Source: Thiorhodospira sibirica ATCC 700588
GTDB taxonomy: Bacteria > Pseudomonadota > Gammaproteobacteria > Ectothiorhodospirales > Ectothiorhodospiraceae
Length of the DNA: 64,000 nucleotides
Assembly (NCBI RefSeq): GCF_000227725.2
Contig: NZ_MU255056.1
Location: 1,041,591-1,105,590, forward strand
Direction: 5' to 3'
The notes below the pieces were generated by a model. The model did no database searches. It was not told the DNA's origin and saw only the letters and a program-made list of their open reading frames with translations. The translations under genes were made by a program, and so were the position numbers. Positions 25,403 to 34,042 of this stretch are shown here, piece by piece (within the stretch, counting starts at the first letter, position 1; every line of letters begins with the position of its first letter).

Positions 25403-25672
25403 ATGAGCAAACGCAGCGTCGATATTGTCAACAAACTGGGCATGCATGCCCGCGCCGCCGCTAAATTTGTCAATCTGGCCAGTGGCTTTCGCTGTCAGAT
25501 TGAGCTGGAAAAAGGCAGTCGCCGGGTCAATGGCAAAAGTATCATGGGGGTGATGATGCTCGCCGCCAGCAAAGGCTCCAAAATCCAGATCATCGCCCAG
25601 GGGGAGGATGCCGAGGCGGCACTGGATGCCCTGGAATCACTGATCCAAAACCGCTTCGGTGAGCCGGAATGA
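25403..25672 (+). CDS. ptsH: phosphocarrier protein HPr
   Basis: The 89-residue protein carries both HPr phosphorylation sites: His15 in NKLGMHARAAAKFV, and Ser46 in VNGKSIMGVMMLAASKG for HprK. The start at 25403 is favoured over upstream in-frame codons within the EIIA gene. It passes phosphate between enzyme I and EIIA. A gene for enzyme I, which commonly follows, is not here; instead a membrane protein gene overlaps its stop by 4 bases. Confidence 0.93.
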   Translation: MSKRSVDIVNKLGMHARAAAKFVNLASGFRCQIELEKGSRRVNGKSIMGVMMLAASKGSKIQIIAQGEDAEAALDALESLIQNRFGEPE

Positions 25673-26406
25673 CTCCCAAGGCCGCTGCTGACGAGGCCGC
25701 GCGACCGCCGTCCCAAGGCTGGCGCCATTTCATCATCCACCACGATCAAAGCCTGCTGTTTGCGCTGACCTATATCGCCCTGACCATCAGCCTAAGCCTG
25801 TTTATCAGCTATTTCTGGCTGTTGGTCATTGTCGGCGTGCATATCCTGCTTGAATACCTGAAAAAGACCTATCTGCACTATCCCGCAGGCACCCAGCGTC
25901 TGGTCTGGACCTTATGGGATGTGAAATACGATCTGATACTGGTGTTCATGGCTTTGGTCATCACCGGCTACAGCGGCACCAGTGTTGGCATCGCCGGCGC
26001 CCAAAGCCTTGGCAAGGCCGGTGCCATCGGCACACGTCTGGCCTGGAGTGGACGCTTTCTGCAAAAGCTGGGCGCCTTGAAACAACCCTTGGTAAAACTC
26101 TTGTTTTCGGTGCGGGTAGCCCTGTTTCGTCGTGCCGATATGCTGCGCCAAGCCAGCCGGGGCGTGATCATCGCCGCCACCCTGGCCACCCGCACCGCCC
26201 AGCACCGCGAAGCGATACCTCACACCCCACCGACGCAACTTCCCTGGCACCTGCCTCTGAGCAAAGGCGACTGGTTTGCCCTGGTGCTGCTTGGGGTCAA
26301 TCTCAGCGTGTTACTACTGGCCCCCTGGATCACTGACCACACCGGCTATGCGGCCCTGTTTGCCGCCATCGCCAGCCAACTGCACCCCTGGCCCTTTGGA
26401 CCTTAA
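25669..26406 (+). CDS. membrane protein of unknown function
   Basis: The 245-residue protein overlaps HPr by 4 bases (ATGA) and is itself overlapped by queG. Hydrophobic segments lie at about 29-60 (two helices, with ISLSLFISYFWLLVIVGVHI), 88-105 (YDLILVFMALVITGYSG) and 203-225 (FALVLLGVNLSVLLLAPWI). A basic, soluble-looking stretch (about 115-190) lies between them. I do not recognise the family. Its tight coupling to HPr suggests a membrane partner of this regulatory cluster, but that is inference from position. Confidence 0.75.
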   Translation: MTPKAAADEAARPPSQGWRHFIIHHDQSLLFALTYIALTISLSLFISYFWLLVIVGVHILLEYLKKTYLHYPAGTQRLVWTLWDVKYDLILVFMALVITGYSGTSVGIAGAQSLGKAGAIGTRLAWSGRFLQKLGALKQPLVKLLFSVRVALFRRADMLRQASRGVIIAATLATRTAQHREAIPHTPPTQLPWHLPLSKGDWFALVLLGVNLSVLLLAPWITDHTGYAALFAAIASQLHPWPFGP

Positions 26407-27442
26407 CACGCTCTGGCACGAGATTGAGCGCTGGGCCAATGGCTTAGGCTTTGCCAAGGTCGGTGTCGCCGATATTGATCTCAAAGCCCACGAACCACAC
26501 CTGCAGCGCTGGCTTGAGGCCGGCTATCACGGTGAAATGGAGTATATGGCGCGCCACGGACTGCGCCGCGCCCGCCCGACGGAACTGCTCCCCGGCACCG
26601 TGCGCGTCCTGTGCGCCCGCATGGCCTACCACCCCCCCCAGGCACGCCCTGCCGCTGAGGTTTTGGCCGATCCCCAACGCGCCTATCTGTCGCGCTACGC
26701 CCTGGGGCGCGATTATCACAAGGTCATGCGTACCCGCCTGCAACACCTGGCCCGTCAGATAGAAACCGCCAGCGGACCCTTCGGCTACCGCGTGTTTTGT
26801 GACAGTGCCCCGGTGCTGGAAAAAGCCTTGGCTCAACAGGCAGGGCTGGGCTGGGTCGGCAAACACAGCAATCTGCTGGCTGCTGATGCCGGTTCATGGT
26901 TTTTTCTCGGCGAAATCTACACCGACCTGCCGTTTCCCTGCAGCCGTCCCGTCGCAGCGCAGTGCGGTGCCTGTGCGGCCTGTATGCACGCCTGCCCCAC
27001 CCAGGCGATTATCGCCCCCTACATCGTCGATGCCCGGCGCTGCATCTCCTACCTGACCATCGAACACCCCGGTAGCATCCCCATCCGTTTGCGGCCTTTA
27101 CTGGGTAACCGCATTTACGGCTGTGACAGCTGCCAACTGGCCTGTCCCTGGAACCGCCTGGCCTCGCCCACGCCCCTTGCAGACTTTCATATACGCCACG
27201 CACTCGATAATCCTGCGCTCCTGGAACTGTTTGCCTGGGATGAGGCCACCTTCCTGGCGCGCACTGAAGGCAGCGTCATCCGCCGCATCGGCTACCCCCG
27301 CTGGCAGCGCAACCTCGCCGTCGCCCTCGGCAATGCCCCGCCCTCTCCCGCTATTCACCGCGCCCTGCAAATACGCTACCCGCACGCCGACGAACTCGTC
27401 CGCGAACACATTCGCTGGGCTCTCACTCGTCACGGTGATTAG
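26396..27442 (+). CDS. queG: epoxyqueuosine reductase
   Basis: The TTG at 26396 gives LDLNTLWHEIERWANGLGFAK, the expected N-terminus (348 residues); upstream in-frame codons lie inside the previous gene. The protein reduces epoxyqueuosine to queuosine in tRNA anticodons using cobalamin and two 4Fe-4S clusters. Seen: YHGEMEYMARH near 46, YALGRDYHKVMRTRL near 102, the first cluster motif CGACAACMHACPTQAI near 190 and the second CDSCQLACPWN near 243. It ends the hprK-rapZ-EIIA-HPr gene string by overlap. Confidence 0.94.
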   Translation: MDLNTLWHEIERWANGLGFAKVGVADIDLKAHEPHLQRWLEAGYHGEMEYMARHGLRRARPTELLPGTVRVLCARMAYHPPQARPAAEVLADPQRAYLSRYALGRDYHKVMRTRLQHLARQIETASGPFGYRVFCDSAPVLEKALAQQAGLGWVGKHSNLLAADAGSWFFLGEIYTDLPFPCSRPVAAQCGACAACMHACPTQAIIAPYIVDARRCISYLTIEHPGSIPIRLRPLLGNRIYGCDSCQLACPWNRLASPTPLADFHIRHALDNPALLELFAWDEATFLARTEGSVIRRIGYPRWQRNLAVALGNAPPSPAIHRALQIRYPHADELVREHIRWALTRHGD

Positions 27443-27606
27443 CCCACTACGCTCTGGTTTTGCGGGTAGATTACATCAAAGATGGTGGGGGGATTCTTAT
27501 CCCTACAGTCATGAAGTTTTTGGTGGATTGGACGGTTACCTGTCCAATCGCTATGGAGATGGCGCTGTTTTGGATGTATTGGAGGGATGCGTAAAAATCA
27601 CTTACC

Positions 27607-27681
27607 GGGAGCGCGTCGCCTCAGCGGTGCTGCTGCGCTGCGTGGTTTAACGGCGATGCACCGCTGGTGCGCCGCGCTCCC
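27607..27681 (+). terminator. inverted repeat between convergent queG and pntB
   Basis: GGGAGCGCG (27607-27615) is matched by CGCGCTCCC (27673-27681), with GC-rich sequence in the 57-base loop. The 255-base gap between queG and pntB otherwise shows no coding signal I can support. Confidence 0.4.
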
Positions 27682-27697
27682 AGTGAAGTGAAGTCGC

Positions 27698-29086
27698 TTA
27701 GCCGATTTCTTTGATGCCGGAAATCAGTTCTGCGGCGGCTTTTTGTCCGTCGCCGTAGAGCATCCGGGTGTTATCGGCATAGAACAGATGGTTTTCGATG
27801 CCGGAGAAGCCTGCCCCTTTGCCGCGCTTGATGACAATGACGTTTTTCGCGTAATCGGCATTGAGAATCGGCATGCCGTAGATCGGGCTTTCCGGGTTGC
27901 TGCGGGCAATCGGATTCACCACGTCGTTGGCTCCAATGACCAAGGCCACATCGGCGGTTTTGAATTCATTATTGATCTCGTCAAGATCATAAATGATGTC
28001 ATACGGCACGCCGGCCTCGGCCAACAGCACGTTCATGTGTCCGGGCATACGTCCGGCAACCGGATGAATGGCGAACTTGACGGTTACGCCGCGCTCCTGC
28101 AACAGCTGGGTCAGTTCCCAGATTTTGTGCTGCGCTTGCGCCACGGCCATGCCATAGCCCGGAATGATAATGACCTTTTCGGCAAAAGCCATCATCACCG
28201 CCGCATCGGCGCCTTCGATTTCCTTCATGCTGCCGGTGACTTCCGCGTCCTGACCTTCACTTGCCGCGCCAAATTGACTGAACAAGACATTGCTGATCGG
28301 GCGATTCATCGCCTTGGCCATCAGCTGGGTGAGCAGGGTACCGGCTGCGCCCACAACGATCCCGGCAATCATCATCGCCGGATTGTCCAGCACAAAGCCC
28401 TTAAAGCCCACCGCCAGCCCAGTCAGGGCGTTATACAAGGAGATCACCACCGGCATATCCGCGCCGCCGATGGGCAAGGTCATCAGTACGCCAAAGACCA
28501 GCGCCAGCACAAAGAAGGCCAGCAGAACCCAGACATTGACATCGCCACCCGAGGCCAGAATCCAGCCACCCAGCAGCAAGGTCAGGGCAAACACGCCCAG
28601 ATTGACCGCTTGCTGCGCTCCGAAGCGGAAGGTTTTTTTCATGATGCCTTGCAGCTTGGCAAAGGCGATCAGTGAGCCGGAAAACGCCACCGCACCGATC
28701 AAGCCGCCTAGCACCGCCAGACTCTGCACGATCAGGGACATTTCGCCGGGTTTGAGCTGCATCAGGGTAATCGCGGCAATCCCGGCAGCGGCACCGCCGC
28801 CCATGCCGTTATACAGCGCAATCATCTGCGGCATATCGGTCATCGGCACCCGCTTGCCAGACCACCAGGCCAGCCCGCCGCCCAGACCGATGGCAAGCAC
28901 GATCAAAATATAGTTCGTCAGTCCCTGAATCTCGGGATGCACGAAGGTGACCAGCGTTGCCACCACCATGCCCACGCCGGCCCAGATAATGCCGCGTCGC
29001 GCCGTGACCGGCGAGGCCATCTGCTTGAGGCCGATGATAAACAGTACCGCCGCCGCAAAATAGGCGAGATTGATCACAAAGCCCAT
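27698..29086 (-). CDS. pntB: NAD(P) transhydrogenase subunit beta
   Basis: The 462-residue protein has about nine N-terminal membrane helices and the NADP-binding domain III. In domain III, IIIPGYGMAVAQAQHKIWEL lies near 305 and VALVIGANDVVNPIARSNPESP near 385. With the alpha subunits it couples hydride transfer from NADH to NADP+ to proton flow across the inner membrane, supplying NADPH. Last of three adjacent genes. Confidence 0.96.
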   Translation of the reverse strand: MGFVINLAYFAAAVLFIIGLKQMASPVTARRGIIWAGVGMVVATLVTFVHPEIQGLTNYILIVLAIGLGGGLAWWSGKRVPMTDMPQMIALYNGMGGGAAAGIAAITLMQLKPGEMSLIVQSLAVLGGLIGAVAFSGSLIAFAKLQGIMKKTFRFGAQQAVNLGVFALTLLLGGWILASGGDVNVWVLLAFFVLALVFGVLMTLPIGGADMPVVISLYNALTGLAVGFKGFVLDNPAMMIAGIVVGAAGTLLTQLMAKAMNRPISNVLFSQFGAASEGQDAEVTGSMKEIEGADAAVMMAFAEKVIIIPGYGMAVAQAQHKIWELTQLLQERGVTVKFAIHPVAGRMPGHMNVLLAEAGVPYDIIYDLDEINNEFKTADVALVIGANDVVNPIARSNPESPIYGMPILNADYAKNVIVIKRGKGAGFSGIENHLFYADNTRMLYGDGQKAAAELISGIKEIG

Positions 29087-29377
29087 TTATCGGCCTCCCT
29101 TGCTGCTTTTGAACATTTCCAGCATCCGCTCGGTCACCACATAGCCACCGACGGCGTTGCCCGCCCCCAACACCACGGCGATAAAGCCGATCACCTGTTC
29201 GGTGGGGGTTTGCGCATGGCCTAAAGCGACCATCGTGCCGACCAGGACAATGCCATGCACAAAGTTAGAACCTGACATCAAGGGCGTGTGCAAAATCACC
29301 GGCACCTTGGCGATCACCTCGTACCCGGTAAAGGCAGCGAGCATAAAAATATACAGGGCAACAAAACCTTCAATCAT
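29087..29377 (-). CDS. pntAB: NAD(P) transhydrogenase subunit alpha, membrane part
   Basis: The 96-residue protein has three membrane helices and corresponds to the C-terminal domain II part of a full PntA: FVALYIFMLAAFTGYEVI, HTPLMSGSNFVHGIVLVG, GFIAVVLGAGNAVGGYVVTERML. It abuts pntB and overlaps the stop of pntAA by one base. The split alpha subunit is typical of many proteobacteria outside the enterics. Confidence 0.95.
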   Translation of the reverse strand: MIEGFVALYIFMLAAFTGYEVIAKVPVILHTPLMSGSNFVHGIVLVGTMVALGHAQTPTEQVIGFIAVVLGAGNAVGGYVVTERMLEMFKSSKGGR

Positions 29378-30507
29378 CAGGAGGCTCCTTCAATCAGGCT
29401 ACGAGTAGGGGCGTGCTTGATCTCACCAGCGTGAGTCAAGGCACTTTGCGCGATTACTTCATCATTCCAGTCCGGGCTGAATGCGCCCTCGCTGAACATG
29501 GGGGTCAAGAAATTCAGCAGGTTTTTGGCATACATCTCACTGGCGTGCAAGGCCACCTGCGAGGGAATATTCAGCGGCCCATGAATCACCACCCGGCCAT
29601 GCACATAAGTCTCGCCCGGACGGGTCAGTTCACAGTTACCGCCGCCTTCAGCCGCCAGATCGACAATCACCGCGCCCGGCTTCATGCCCTCGACCATCGC
29701 CGCCGGAATCAGCTTGGGCGAGGGTTTGCCTGGAATGGCGGCGGTGGTGATCAACACATCGGCCTGACTGATAAACTTGGCTAAAGCCGCCTGCTGGGTC
29801 TGTTTTTCTTCCTCGGTCAGTTCACGCGCATAACCGCCTTCCCCTTCAGCCTTGACGCCGAGATCGAGAAACTTGGCACCGAGCGATTCTACCTGCTCCT
29901 TGGTGGCCGAGCGCACATCATAGGCCTCCACCATCGCACCCAAACGGCGGGCGGTGGCAATGGCCTGCAAACCGGCAACGCCCGCGCCAATGACCAATAC
30001 CTTGGAGGGGCGAATCGTCCCGGCGGCGGTGGTCAGCATCGGGAAAAAGCGACAGGCCAGATCTGCGCCCATGATGGCCGCCTTATAGCCGGCAATCGCG
30101 GCCTGCGACGACAGCGCATCCATACTCTGCGCCCGCGAGATGCGCGGAATCAGCTCCATGGCAAAACTGGTGATGTTTTTCGCCTGCATCGCCTTGACCA
30201 GGCCCGGCTGTTTGTGCGCGTGGAAAAAGCCGACCACCACTGCGCCCTCGCGCATCTGGGCGACTTCATCCTCTGTAGGCGGTGCCACCTTGAGCACCAC
30301 ATCCGCCTCGGCATACAAGGCGCTGGCACTTTCTACAACCCGACATCCGGCATAGGCCTCATCGGGAAAATGCGCAGCCCGACCTGCCTCAGTCTCCAGC
30401 AAGACCTCCAGGCCCAGTTTCTGCAAACGTGCAGCAACGCCGGGATCCAGCGCGACCCGGCGTTCACCTGCCGCAATCTCTTTGGGTACGGCCAGTTTGA
30501 TTGGCAT
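29377..30507 (-). CDS. pntAA: NAD(P) transhydrogenase subunit alpha, NAD-binding part
   Basis: The 376-residue soluble domain I resembles alanine dehydrogenase. Seen: VPKEIAAGERRVALDPGVAARL at the N-terminus, SRAQSMDALSSQAAIAGYKA near 128, the NAD-binding GAGVAGLQAIATARRLGAMVEAYD near 175, and VLITTAAIPGKPSPKLI near 258. It binds NADH and passes hydride to PntB. First gene of the operon; the promoter lies in the gap shared with flgB. Confidence 0.96.
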   Translation of the reverse strand: MPIKLAVPKEIAAGERRVALDPGVAARLQKLGLEVLLETEAGRAAHFPDEAYAGCRVVESASALYAEADVVLKVAPPTEDEVAQMREGAVVVGFFHAHKQPGLVKAMQAKNITSFAMELIPRISRAQSMDALSSQAAIAGYKAAIMGADLACRFFPMLTTAAGTIRPSKVLVIGAGVAGLQAIATARRLGAMVEAYDVRSATKEQVESLGAKFLDLGVKAEGEGGYARELTEEEKQTQQAALAKFISQADVLITTAAIPGKPSPKLIPAAMVEGMKPGAVIVDLAAEGGGNCELTRPGETYVHGRVVIHGPLNIPSQVALHASEMYAKNLLNFLTPMFSEGAFSPDWNDEVIAQSALTHAGEIKHAPTRSLIEGAS

Positions 30508-30984
30508 ACATTGACTCCATCATTTTTGATCTTTTTAGGCGCTGGCCGAAAATAAATCGACCCGTATACAAAGGATTGCTGCGTGCCTGTCATCTCGCCC
30601 AAGACGCGCAGCGCAGAGCCGTTATGACCTTTGGCAGCAAACCCCGCAAACCGGGTATTTATTGGCAGACATCGCCTTTTAAGGGGTGGGGATTTTCGCA
30701 ACCATCCGGCTAGCCGTATGGTTGACAAAACTGCTAATTATATCGAAGTGAAATAAAATTAGGTGAAAAATCAAAAAATCATTGATTATTTTAATTATTT
30801 TTAACACAGGCCCGGTATTGTAGCCTCCAAGGCCCGCACACCTTAACAAAGGCCCGGGCAGCTTGCCAGACGGCAAAGACGCAGCGGCAAAACGGCGCCC
30901 TCTTGCCGCCTGCAAGAGGCAAGGACGCAGGCTTTACGCCGTTTATCGGCGCTAAAATATTGTTTTTCTTAAAGCTGTGCAAAA
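30508..30984. other. regulatory gap between pntAA and flgB
   Basis: No gene is supported in this 477-base stretch. It contains TTGACA at 30722-30727 without a convincing -10, an AT-rich tract at 30735-30802, and a compact inverted-repeat structure. The outer arms are AAACGGCG (30890-30897) and CGCCGTTT (30937-30944); the inner arms CCTCTTGC (30899-30906) and GCAAGAGG (30912-30919). As the sigma-54 promoter lies downstream, this is more likely an activator-binding region than a flgB leader RNA. Confidence 0.5.
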
Positions 30985-31000
30985 AGGCACGCTCATTGCT
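30985..31000 (+). promoter_or_regulatory. sigma-54 promoter of flgBCDEF
   Basis: AGGCACGCTCATTGCT matches the sigma-54 consensus TGGCACG-N4-TTGCW at all but the first base. The key GG (30986-30987) and GC (30998-30999) have the required 10-base spacing. It lies about 40 bases before the flgB start. Rod and hook genes are sigma-54 class genes in polar flagellates such as Pseudomonas and Vibrio. Confidence 0.85.
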
Positions 31001-31040
31001 TATGCAAAGATATCTACCGTATTTTTTGAGGGTTGCCCCA

Positions 31041-31439
31041 ATGTCCATCTCCATTAACAAAGCCATCGGCATCCACGATCAGGCCCTGGCCGTCCGGGCG
31101 CGGCGGCTGGAAGTGCTGGCCTCGAACATGGCCAATGCAGACACGCCCAATTACAAGGCGCGTGATATTGATTTTCGCGCCGCCCTCACCGAGGCCGAAG
31201 ACCTGCGCCTGCGGGTAGACTTATCACGCACCCACGAGCGGCATCTGGACGGCGATAAAGAACCACGTTTTGCCGATGCTCTGTACCGCGTCCCCAGTCA
31301 ACCCTCGCTGGATGGTAACACCGTCGATCCCCAGCTGGAGCAGGCGGCCTTTACTGAAAATACCGTGCAATACCAAGCCAGCCTCGAATTTCTCAACCGC
31401 AAGATCACCGGCCTGCGTGGTGCCTTGCGTGGCGAATAA
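31041..31439 (+). CDS. flgB: flagellar basal-body rod protein FlgB
   Basis: The start at 31041 (MSISINKAIGIHDQALAVR) is chosen because earlier in-frame codons lie upstream of the sigma-54 promoter. The 132-residue proximal rod protein has the axial-protein N-terminal motif VLASNMANADTPNYKARDIDF near 28 and a C-terminal helix YQASLEFLNRKITGLRGAL. It is exported through the flagellar type III system and builds the rod across the periplasm. First gene of flgBCDEF. Confidence 0.95.
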   Translation: MSISINKAIGIHDQALAVRARRLEVLASNMANADTPNYKARDIDFRAALTEAEDLRLRVDLSRTHERHLDGDKEPRFADALYRVPSQPSLDGNTVDPQLEQAAFTENTVQYQASLEFLNRKITGLRGALRGE

Positions 31440-31463
31440 TCTACATAACCGGAGCCTCCTGTC

Positions 31464-31919
31464 ATGAGCACTTTATTTAAAGTTTTTGATGTATCGGGCT
31501 CTGCGCTCAGTGCGCAGTCGATCCGTCTGAACACCATTGCCAGTAACATGGCCAATGCCGAGGTTGCCAGCAATAGCGCTGAAACCGCCTATCGAGGCCG
31601 TCATCCGGTCTTTGGTGCCATGATTGGCAGCCTCGACAAGCCGCCAACCTATGCCAACATTCAGGCGCTGAATCAGGATTCCGCCACCAGTTTTGTCAAA
31701 GTGCTGGGCATTATCGAAAGACAGGCGCCGCCGCGCATGGAATATTCTCCCAATCATCCTTTAGCGAATGAAGAAGGCTACATCTTTCGGTCAAACGTCA
31801 ACGTGGTGGAAGAAATGGCCGACATGATCTCGGCATCGCGCAGTTACCAAAACAATGTCGAGGTCATGAACACCACCAAACAACTGTTGCAGCGCACGCT
31901 GCAAATGGGTCAAACCTGA
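31464..31919 (+). CDS. flgC: flagellar basal-body rod protein FlgC
   Basis: The 151-residue rod protein has the N-terminal FDVSGSALSAQSIRLNTIASNMANAEV region and a C-terminal YIFRSNVNVVEEMADMISASRSYQNNVEVMN. Both helices pack in the rod core. It follows flgB by 24 bases, with GGAG in the gap. Confidence 0.96.
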   Translation: MSTLFKVFDVSGSALSAQSIRLNTIASNMANAEVASNSAETAYRGRHPVFGAMIGSLDKPPTYANIQALNQDSATSFVKVLGIIERQAPPRMEYSPNHPLANEEGYIFRSNVNVVEEMADMISASRSYQNNVEVMNTTKQLLQRTLQMGQT

Positions 31920-31946
31920 TGCGCCTGTATTGAGGAGATTTTCGCC

Positions 31947-32627
31947 ATGAGCGCCATCGACACCAGTATGCTGGATCGGCTAGGGCTATCGCGCCCCGCA
32001 GAACCGCCCAAAGACAATAATCAGATGAATCAGGAAACCTTCCTGAATCTGATGATTACCCAATTAACGAATCAAGACCCCTTCGAGCCGATGGAAAGCG
32101 GCGCGTTTTTAGGGCAGATGGCCCAATTTGCCACCGTCAGCGGCATCGGTGAGCTGAAGGAATCCTTCATGCTGATGGCGCAATCCATGCAATCCAATCA
32201 GGCGCTGCAAGCCGCCAGTCTGGTGGATCGTGAGGTGATGGTGCCGGTTGAGCTGGCCACCTTGTCAGAAGACAACGAAATTCGCGGCTCGGTGGATGTG
32301 CCCTATTCCACCAGCAATCTCGAAGTGGGGGTTTATACCTTAAGCGGCGAACTGGTACGCACCATTGCCATGGGCTCGCAAACACCGGGAATGGCTAATT
32401 TCACCTGGGATGGGGTGAGTGATGCCGGAGTGCGCGCACCCGCCGGGGTGTATGAGTTCCGCGCCGTTGAGAAAAGCGAGCAAGGGACTGGCAGTGCCCT
32501 GGAGGTCTTCATGGCCTCACGCGTACAAAGTGTCAGCCTCGGTAATGGTCAACAAGGCGGTGGCCTAACCCTGATGGTTGAAGGACTGGGGGAAATTGAT
32601 TTTGCCAAGGTCCGCCAAATTGCCTGA
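31947..32627 (+). CDS. flgD: flagellar hook assembly scaffold FlgD
   Basis: The 226-residue hook cap protein is lost once the hook is complete. Seen: QETFLNLMITQLTNQDPFEP near 29, the cap signature, then MESGAFLGQMAQFATVSGI, and a C-terminal FlgD/Ig-like region with MANFTWDGVSDAGVRAPAGVY near 150. AGGAG lies upstream of the ATG. Confidence 0.95.
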   Translation: MSAIDTSMLDRLGLSRPAEPPKDNNQMNQETFLNLMITQLTNQDPFEPMESGAFLGQMAQFATVSGIGELKESFMLMAQSMQSNQALQAASLVDREVMVPVELATLSEDNEIRGSVDVPYSTSNLEVGVYTLSGELVRTIAMGSQTPGMANFTWDGVSDAGVRAPAGVYEFRAVEKSEQGTGSALEVFMASRVQSVSLGNGQQGGGLTLMVEGLGEIDFAKVRQIA

Positions 32628-32639
32628 TCACACGCCTGC

Positions 32640-32712
32640 GATACGCTGTCGTCTCGCGCCTGAGCGCAACGGCTATGCAGCGTATCCCGCGTGACACGGC
32701 ATGATATTTGTA
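32640..32712 (+). promoter_or_regulatory. hairpin and weak sigma-54-like site before flgE
   Basis: GATACGCTG (32640-32648) and CAGCGTATC (32678-32686) form a 9-bp stem. Just after it, CGGCATGATATTTGTA (32697-32712) resembles a sigma-54 site with the correct 10-base spacing, but has GT in place of the -12 GC. The 148-base gap may therefore give flgE a separate, weaker start and reduce read-through from flgD. Confidence 0.35.
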
Positions 32713-32775
32713 GTGATTTTCCAAATTTAGCCCTGTTTTCACAACACAACACCACAATAATAAGAGGAATCTGAC

Positions 32776-34023
32776 ATGCCTTTTAATATCGGTTTAACCG
32801 GCTTGAATGCCTCATCGGCCGATTTGCGAGTCACCGGGCACAATATCGCTAACTCCAGCACGGCAGGTTTTAAAGCCTCGCGGGCGGAATTTGCGGATGT
32901 ATTTGCCTCGCAATGCGGTTCTACTAAAAGTATCGGTAGTGGAGTGCGGCTTGCGGCCACTGCCCAGCAATTCAAACAAGGCAATATTGAATTTACCGGC
33001 AACGCCCTGGATATGGCCATCAACGGCAAGGGCTTTTTTGTGATGGATTCCGGCAATGGCGTCACCTACACCCGCGCCGGGCAATTCCAGGTCAACCGTG
33101 AGGGGGATATCGTCAATGCCCAGGGCCTGCGTCTGCAAGGCTATCCCTATCAAGGCGTTGGCCCTAATGGCGAGCAGTTCAACACCGGCGCCTTTAGCAA
33201 TATCCGTCTGGATACCTCGCCCTCTGACCCCGGCGCAACCACCAATATCATGACCCACCTGAATCTGCCAGCGAATGCACAACCTCCTGAAATCGATTGG
33301 GAAGATCCTGATCCAACGGCTGAGCCACCCGTAGGAATAGATCCGAACAGCTACAATCACAGCACCTCAACCACTATTTATGATTCCTTAGGGCAGTCGC
33401 ACACAGCAACACTGTATTTTGTTAAAGGGGAGGATGAGTTGGCATGGACTGTACATACGGTAGTCAATGGCGAAAAGGTCAGCGAAAATGAATTAACATT
33501 TAATGCCTCTGGGACATTTGATGATCCAACAGCAGCAATCTTTGAGGACATTGAATTTACTCCAGAAAATGGCGCAGAAGCCATTACGTTTAATTTGGAT
33601 TTTTCCAACACCACTCAATGGGGCGAGAAATTCAAGGTCGTTGATGCCAAACAAGACGGTTTCACCACCGGCCAGCTGTCCGGCATTGAGATTGATGGCA
33701 AAGGCGTGGTGTTTGCCCGCTTTACCAATGGCGAAAGCCGCCCGCTGGGGATGGTCGCTATGGCCACCTTTGAAAACCCGCAAGGTCTGAAACAGATTGG
33801 CGATAATCAGTGGGAAGCCACCTTTGCCTCGGGTGATCCGGTGTATGGCGTGGCGCAAAACGGTAAATTCGGTGACATCGTTTCTGGTGGCTTTGAGGCC
33901 TCCAACGTCGATCTGGCGGAACAACTGGTGCATCTGATTGTTGCCCAGCGCAACTTCCAGGCCAATGCGCAGGTGATCCAGGCCGCCGATACCGTCACCC
34001 AAACCATCATCAACATCCGCTAA
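32776..34023 (+). CDS. flgE: flagellar hook protein FlgE
   Basis: The 415-residue protein polymerises into the hook. Seen: N-terminal LTGLNASSADLRVTGHNIANSSTAGFKASRAEF, the GNALDMAINGKGFFVMD segment near 75, and the C-terminal helix DLAEQLVHLIVAQRNFQANAQVIQAADTV. The central part (about 170-280, bases 33280-33620) is variable and noticeably more AT-rich than the flanks. This region forms the exposed hook surface, and the composition suggests exchange by recombination. Confidence 0.95.
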   Translation: MPFNIGLTGLNASSADLRVTGHNIANSSTAGFKASRAEFADVFASQCGSTKSIGSGVRLAATAQQFKQGNIEFTGNALDMAINGKGFFVMDSGNGVTYTRAGQFQVNREGDIVNAQGLRLQGYPYQGVGPNGEQFNTGAFSNIRLDTSPSDPGATTNIMTHLNLPANAQPPEIDWEDPDPTAEPPVGIDPNSYNHSTSTTIYDSLGQSHTATLYFVKGEDELAWTVHTVVNGEKVSENELTFNASGTFDDPTAAIFEDIEFTPENGAEAITFNLDFSNTTQWGEKFKVVDAKQDGFTTGQLSGIEIDGKGVVFARFTNGESRPLGMVAMATFENPQGLKQIGDNQWEATFASGDPVYGVAQNGKFGDIVSGGFEASNVDLAEQLVHLIVAQRNFQANAQVIQAADTVTQTIINIR

Positions 34024-34042
34024 CCATAAGGAGTAGCATCTC

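Noticed and set aside
27743-28675. Long open frame antisense to pntB
   Set aside because: Mirror image of a highly conserved gene; the reading frame is His/Gln-rich in the way typical for antisense frames of GC-rich genes.
30865-30945. Possible c-di-GMP-I (GEMM) riboswitch before flgB (GGCAAA and GGACGCA motifs flank a hairpin)
   Set aside because: The hairpin loop is not a GNRA tetraloop, the second pairing domain is missing, and the sigma-54 promoter at 30985 lies downstream of it, so it would not be in that flgB transcript.
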